NCBI GenBank assembly: GCA_902470035.1
Contig: CABREZ010000050.1
Location: 1 to 9,934, forward strand
Reading direction: 5' to 3'
DNA length: 9,934 nt
Source: an uncultured Streptococcus sp.
Lineage (GTDB): Bacteria; Bacillota; Bacilli; Lactobacillales; Streptococcaceae
Shown: positions 6,989-9,934 of the stretch, piece after piece
How the letters are laid out: each line of letters opens with the position of its first letter
Position numbering within the stretch: position 1 is the first letter of the stretch
The notes under the pieces: generated by a model
The model's input: only the letters and a program-made list of their open reading frames with translations
Told to the model about the DNA's origin: nothing
The model's database searches: none
Translations under genes and position numbers: made by a program

Positions 6989-8648
6989 ATTCTTAGTCGT
7001 CCTTGTAGCCTGTCTCTTTTTCATCGTCACCCCTGTCCAAGCTGAGTCTTATAGTGATCTCTTTATCAAAATCACAGATGCAACGACAGCAGTTCGGGAT
7101 AAGGATCAAGAAAAAGCTCACACTCTTGTTGCAGAGATAAAAGAAGAATTTCTGAAGAAAGCCAATCATGATTCCAAGGCAGGAAAAGAAGTCCAGAAAA
7201 GTCTGGACTTGGAAGGCGAGATCACAGAAAAGCAATTGGTGACTGTCTCCACTTCCTTGCTAGCCTTTGAAAAAGAGCAAAATCCAGTCGATCTGGATGC
7301 TGAAAAGGAGAAGCTAGAAACTCGCTTGCAGCCTTACTTTGAGAAGCTACAAGGGGCAATCACAGCAAAGGATCTCCAAGCGACACGAAAGGCTTACGCT
7401 GATTTAAACAACACTTGGACCCGGAATGAAGCGGTTGTCAGAGATCACAGTACCGCTTATTACGGAAAGGTAGAAACAGCCATTTCTTTCTTGAGAAGTG
7501 CGATCGAAACAGAGCCTACAAACTTTGACTCCATCCAATCTTCATACAATGACCTAAAAAATGTCTTGGATCAGTTTATCAGTGGGGAAAAGATTGAGGA
7601 AACAAGTTCCAATTTGACCCTTTCAGACGGGATCAAGCTCCTTAAGAAAGCTCTGAGCCTCTTCCAAGCCAATGAGACTAGCCAAGCTAGTCAAGTCATG
7701 AAGGAGTTCATTACCATTTGGCCAACGATCGAGGGCGATGTCAGCACGACCAATCCTGGTCTCTATACTCGGGTGGAAAGTCAAAGTCCTGTCATCATGG
7801 TCAAGGGAAATGAAAGCAAGTATCAAAAGCAACTAGAAGTCCTGATTAGTGATCTGTCTGCTATTGATACCACCGCCTCTTATTCGGCGGTTGACGCTAT
7901 GTTGATCCTCTTACGTGAGGGAGTTGAAGCACTCTTGATTGTCATGGCATTGGTGACCGTTCTCAAATCAGCTAAATTGATCAAAGGCTTGAAATGGGTT
8001 TATGCAGGTGCTCTTCTAGGTATTCTAGCGAGTGCAGCCATTGCAGTCGCTCTTCAATTCTTATTCCCAGCTTTGACCTCGGCTTCTAACCGTGAGGTCA
8101 TCGAAGGAGCAGTAGGGATCATCGCAGTTGGCATGATGATCGTCATTGGGATTTGGCTGCATCGCAAGTCCTCTGTAAAAAAATGGAACCAATTCATGGA
8201 AAGTCAGATGAAGGCTGTGACAGCAACTGGCAGTTTCATTTCTATGTTTGCCCTCAGTTTCTTAGCTGTCTTCCGTGAGGGAGCTGAGACCATTCTCTTC
8301 TATGTGGGAATCCTCCCTCGTATTCGCTCCTTTGATTTCTTCCTAGGGATCGTCTTGGCTCTTTCAGTTTTAGCCATTCTCGCCATTCTCATGACCAAGG
8401 CAAGCCATCTGGTCAAGCCACATAAGATTTTCTTCATCCTGACTTGGATGATTTATGCCCTAGCCTTTAAGATGCTAGGGGTGAGCCTGCACGCGCTCCA
8501 ATTAACCAATATGCTTCCCAATCATATCTTGAGTAATTTCCCAACCATCGATTGGGCGGGGATCTATCCGAGCTGGGAAGTTCTTGCTTGCCAAGTTCTA
8601 TTCGTTCTTATTGTCGGGATTGTGACGGTGAAGCAGCATGAAAAATGA
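6966..8648 (+). CDS. efeU: FTR1-family iron permease EfeU/FepC with large extracytoplasmic domain
   Basis: This is the membrane permease of the EfeUOB system. A signal peptide (1-26, ending PVQA) is followed by a helical, charged extracytoplasmic region of about 280 residues, then an FTR1 membrane domain (about 308-556) with roughly seven helices. The two iron-translocating REGxE motifs are intact: REGVE (317-321) and REGAE (437-441). At 560 residues it is about twice the length of E. coli EfeU, as in the staphylococcal homologue. In the ectodomain, the pattern W-x3-E-x10-Y-x2-V-E occurs at 151-170 and again at 252-271, a diverged internal repeat resembling the YERSE helix of EfeO. Start: TTG at 6966, five bases after AAGGAGG and overlapping efeB by 23 bases; the TTG at 6981 would start at MNKFL but has a poorer spacing. 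The end overlaps tatC by 11 bases. Confidence 0.93.
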   Translation: MVKTYLNKFLVVLVACLFFIVTPVQAESYSDLFIKITDATTAVRDKDQEKAHTLVAEIKEEFLKKANHDSKAGKEVQKSLDLEGEITEKQLVTVSTSLLAFEKEQNPVDLDAEKEKLETRLQPYFEKLQGAITAKDLQATRKAYADLNNTWTRNEAVVRDHSTAYYGKVETAISFLRSAIETEPTNFDSIQSSYNDLKNVLDQFISGEKIEETSSNLTLSDGIKLLKKALSLFQANETSQASQVMKEFITIWPTIEGDVSTTNPGLYTRVESQSPVIMVKGNESKYQKQLEVLISDLSAIDTTASYSAVDAMLILLREGVEALLIVMALVTVLKSAKLIKGLKWVYAGALLGILASAAIAVALQFLFPALTSASNREVIEGAVGIIAVGMMIVIGIWLHRKSSVKKWNQFMESQMKAVTATGSFISMFALSFLAVFREGAETILFYVGILPRIRSFDFFLGIVLALSVLAILAILMTKASHLVKPHKIFFILTWMIYALAFKMLGVSLHALQLTNMLPNHILSNFPTIDWAGIYPSWEVLACQVLFVLIVGIVTVKQHEK

Positions 8649-9357
8649 AGATAGAAGGCTCACTATTGTAGAGCATTTAAGCGAGTTTAGGCGACGCTTC
8701 ATCGCTTGTATTCTTTGTTTTTTCCTTGTCTTTTGTGGAGCCCTATTGTTTTCTGATCAGCTTTATGCCTTTTTGACGGCTGGCTTTCGGGAAAAACTCT
8801 TGGTCCTTGGACCTAATGACATTTTAAGCATCTACCTACAATTGGCAGCTCTAATGGCTTTTACTATTACCTTGCCCTTCACCCTCTTTCAAGTCTGGCA
8901 ATTTGTAAAGCCAGCTTTAAGAAAAGGAGAAGCAGGAGCTATTCTGCTCTATGTGCCCGCTAGTTTGATATGTTTCTTGCTAGGCTTAGTCTTCGGCTAT
9001 TATCTAGTTAGTCCAGCTATCTTAGAGGTACTCTTAACGTTAGGACAAGGCCAGTTTATCATCCAGTTAACGGCACAGAACTACTTGGCCTTCATCTTTC
9101 ATACGACAGTGCCTTTGGGTGTCTTGTTTGAATTGCCGGTCCTTGTAGCCTTTTTGACCTCGATTCATATCTTAACGCCAGACTGGTTACGTCGCTACCG
9201 CCGGATAGCCTACTTTCTATTGCTGGTACTGGCAGTCGTCCTGACGCCAGCTGATTTTATCAGTGATTTAGCAATGACCGTGCCACTGATTTTGCTTTAC
9301 GAAGTAAGTCTGGGCATCAGTCGCATCATCTATAACCGCATACAAAAAAGGAGATAA
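8638..9357 (+). CDS. tatC: Sec-independent protein translocase subunit TatC
   Basis: TatC is the six-helix membrane receptor that recognises twin-arginine signals. The 239-residue protein keeps the known key positions: HLSEFRRR at the cytosolic N-terminus (13-20; Glu16 and Arg18), FVKPALRKGE in the first cytosolic loop (89-98; Phe89 and Glu98 match Phe94 and Glu103 of E. coli), Glu165 in LFELP, and TPADFISD (203-210; Asp206) before the last helices. The ATG lies inside the end of efeU (11-base overlap) with only a weak GGTGAAG upstream, so translation is probably coupled. It directly follows the gene cluster of its evident substrate EfeB. The match across several conserved positions makes the call firm. 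Confidence 0.96.
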   Translation: MKNEDRRLTIVEHLSEFRRRFIACILCFFLVFCGALLFSDQLYAFLTAGFREKLLVLGPNDILSIYLQLAALMAFTITLPFTLFQVWQFVKPALRKGEAGAILLYVPASLICFLLGLVFGYYLVSPAILEVLLTLGQGQFIIQLTAQNYLAFIFHTTVPLGVLFELPVLVAFLTSIHILTPDWLRRYRRIAYFLLLVLAVVLTPADFISDLAMTVPLILLYEVSLGISRIIYNRIQKRR

Positions 9358-9359
9358 AT

Positions 9360-9560
9360 ATGGGAATTTTACGTGATATCGGTGCACCAGGCCTGATTAT
9401 TATTATCCTGGGAGCCCTCTTAATCTTTGGACCAAAGCGTTTGCCTGAATTAGGACACTCGCTTGGAAAAATGTTCTCTGAATTCAAGTCAGCCGTCAAC
9501 AATGGTGCTGCTGAAAAAGAAGAGGACAAAGAAAAGACTGGCAAAACAGAAGAGAACTAG
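9360..9560 (+). CDS. tatA: Sec-independent protein translocase subunit TatA
   Basis: This 66-residue protein has the TatA plan: a short N-terminus, one membrane helix (about 9-22), the hinge FGPKRLPELG (23-32), an amphipathic helix with Phe39 (about 32-45), and a highly charged Glu/Lys tail. TatA oligomerises to form the transport path for folded proteins once TatC has bound the signal. No TatB is seen, so it is a minimal TatAC system in which TatA would serve both roles, as in other Firmicutes. The ATG is two bases after the tatC stop; AAGGAG (9348-9353), six bases upstream, lies inside the tatC end. It is the last gene of the operon before a strong terminator. Confidence 0.96.
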   Translation: MGILRDIGAPGLIIIILGALLIFGPKRLPELGHSLGKMFSEFKSAVNNGAAEKEEDKEKTGKTEEN

Positions 9561-9572
9561 TCTTATAAATAG

Positions 9573-9616
9573 TTTAAAAGCATTTCATGATGATGGAATG
9601 CTTTTAAATTTTTTTT
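9573..9616 (+). terminator. Intrinsic terminator of the efe-tat operon
   Basis: The stem TTTAAAAGCATTTCA (9573-9587) pairs with TGGAATGCTTTTAAA (9594-9608) over 15 pairs including one U-G wobble, closes on a six-base loop TGATGA, and is followed by T8. It lies 12 bases after the tatA stop. The reverse strand lacks a T-run, so it acts rightwards only. Confidence 0.95.
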
Positions 9617-9674
9617 CCTTTCAAATATTCATACACTAAAGTAGCAGGAATAACGATGAAAACGCTAACAAATA

Positions 9675-9683
9675 TGCTATACT
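9675..9683 (+). promoter_or_regulatory. Extended -10 promoter of the last gene
   Basis: TGCTATACT combines a TG extension with a 5/6 match to TATAAT, 29 bases before the ATG at 9713. The -35 region about 17 bases upstream (GATGAA) is weak, which an extended -10 can tolerate. Confidence 0.55.
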
Positions 9684-9712
9684 ATAAGAGTAGACAGAAG
9701 GAGGATTAACTG

Positions 9713-9934
9713 ATGAGAAGAAAATGGGTCATGATCATTTCTATTTTGTTTTTAATCCTATCTGGTAGTTACTTTGTCTATAACAAGATAACGAAGCCGA
9801 ATCTTGGACCTAAAACAACTAGATTATACAAGCGAGGCTTTCGACTTCTAGAAGAGCAAATCGGAACCTATATCAAAGACCACTATACTGGGATCGAAAA
9901 GATTGAGTTCTCCCCAATCTACGTTACTGATGAA
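9713..9934 (+). CDS. Unrecognised membrane-anchored protein, cut by the window end
   Basis: The reading frame opens with ATG at 9713 after AAGGAGG (eight bases upstream) and stays open for 74 codons to the window edge, so the C-terminus is missing. The N-terminus has a positive start (MRRKW), a hydrophobic segment (about 6-24) and then a soluble, mixed-charge part containing a run near YKRGFRLLEEQIGTY. This reads as a signal anchor or uncleaved leader with an extracellular domain; there is no lipobox cysteine. I do not recognise the family. It lies beyond a strong terminator with its own promoter, so it is probably unrelated to the efe-tat operon. Confidence 0.75.
   Translation, partial: MRRKWVMIISILFLILSGSYFVYNKITKPNLGPKTTRLYKRGFRLLEEQIGTYIKDHYTGIEKIEFSPIYVTDE

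Noticed and set aside
1..9934. Mobile elements, CRISPR arrays or transferred islands
   Set aside because: No transposase, integrase, direct-repeat array or terminal inverted repeats were seen, and composition looks even apart from the codon bias of nox.

Overview
The window looks like chromosomal DNA of a low-GC Gram-positive coccus, most likely a viridans-type Streptococcus. The evidence is AT-rich intergenic DNA, AAGGAG-type ribosome binding sites, extended (TGn) -10 promoters, a 458-residue streptococcal-type NADH oxidase with Cys44, and tight gene packing. Species cannot be fixed from the sequence alone. No RNA gene, insertion sequence, phage gene or CRISPR array was seen, and there is no gene-free stretch longer than 300 bases.

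Left part (1-3199): two divergent flavin/redox units share a control region at about 1573-1787. On the minus strand lie an ApbE-type FAD:protein FMN transferase and a small NAD(P)H-dependent FMN reductase. A Shine-Dalgarno-like sequence at the very edge suggests the operon continues to the left. On the plus strand is nox, a water-forming NADH oxidase, with an extended -10 promoter, a full-consensus cre (CcpA) site over its -35, a Rex-box-like sequence just upstream, and a strong intrinsic terminator. The theme is NADH/NAD+ balance and oxygen handling, with control apparently tied to carbon and redox state.

Middle (3200-4813): a single gene encodes a ClC-type chloride/proton antiporter with both key glutamates and a C-terminal TrkA-C-like domain.

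Right part (4836-9616): an apparent five-gene operon reads efeO (M75 lipoprotein) - efeB (Tat-exported DyP-type haem peroxidase) - efeU (FTR1-family iron permease with a large extracytoplasmic N-terminal domain) - tatC - tatA. The genes are spaced by 2 nt or overlap, run from one good promoter, and end at a strong terminator. This is the Gram-positive EfeUOB/FepABC iron-uptake module with its own minimal Tat translocase: TatAC exports the folded haem protein EfeB, EfeO binds iron at the cell surface, and EfeU imports it. The ectodomain of EfeU carries at least two copies of a helical motif that resembles one in EfeO.

Right edge (9617-9934): a new transcription unit starts with an unrecognised protein that has one N-terminal membrane segment and is cut by the window end. 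No wholly new system is evident. The items most worth a second look are the EfeO-like repeats in EfeU, the dedicated Tat pair, the layered nox control region, and the signal-less ApbE with no flavinylation target in view.
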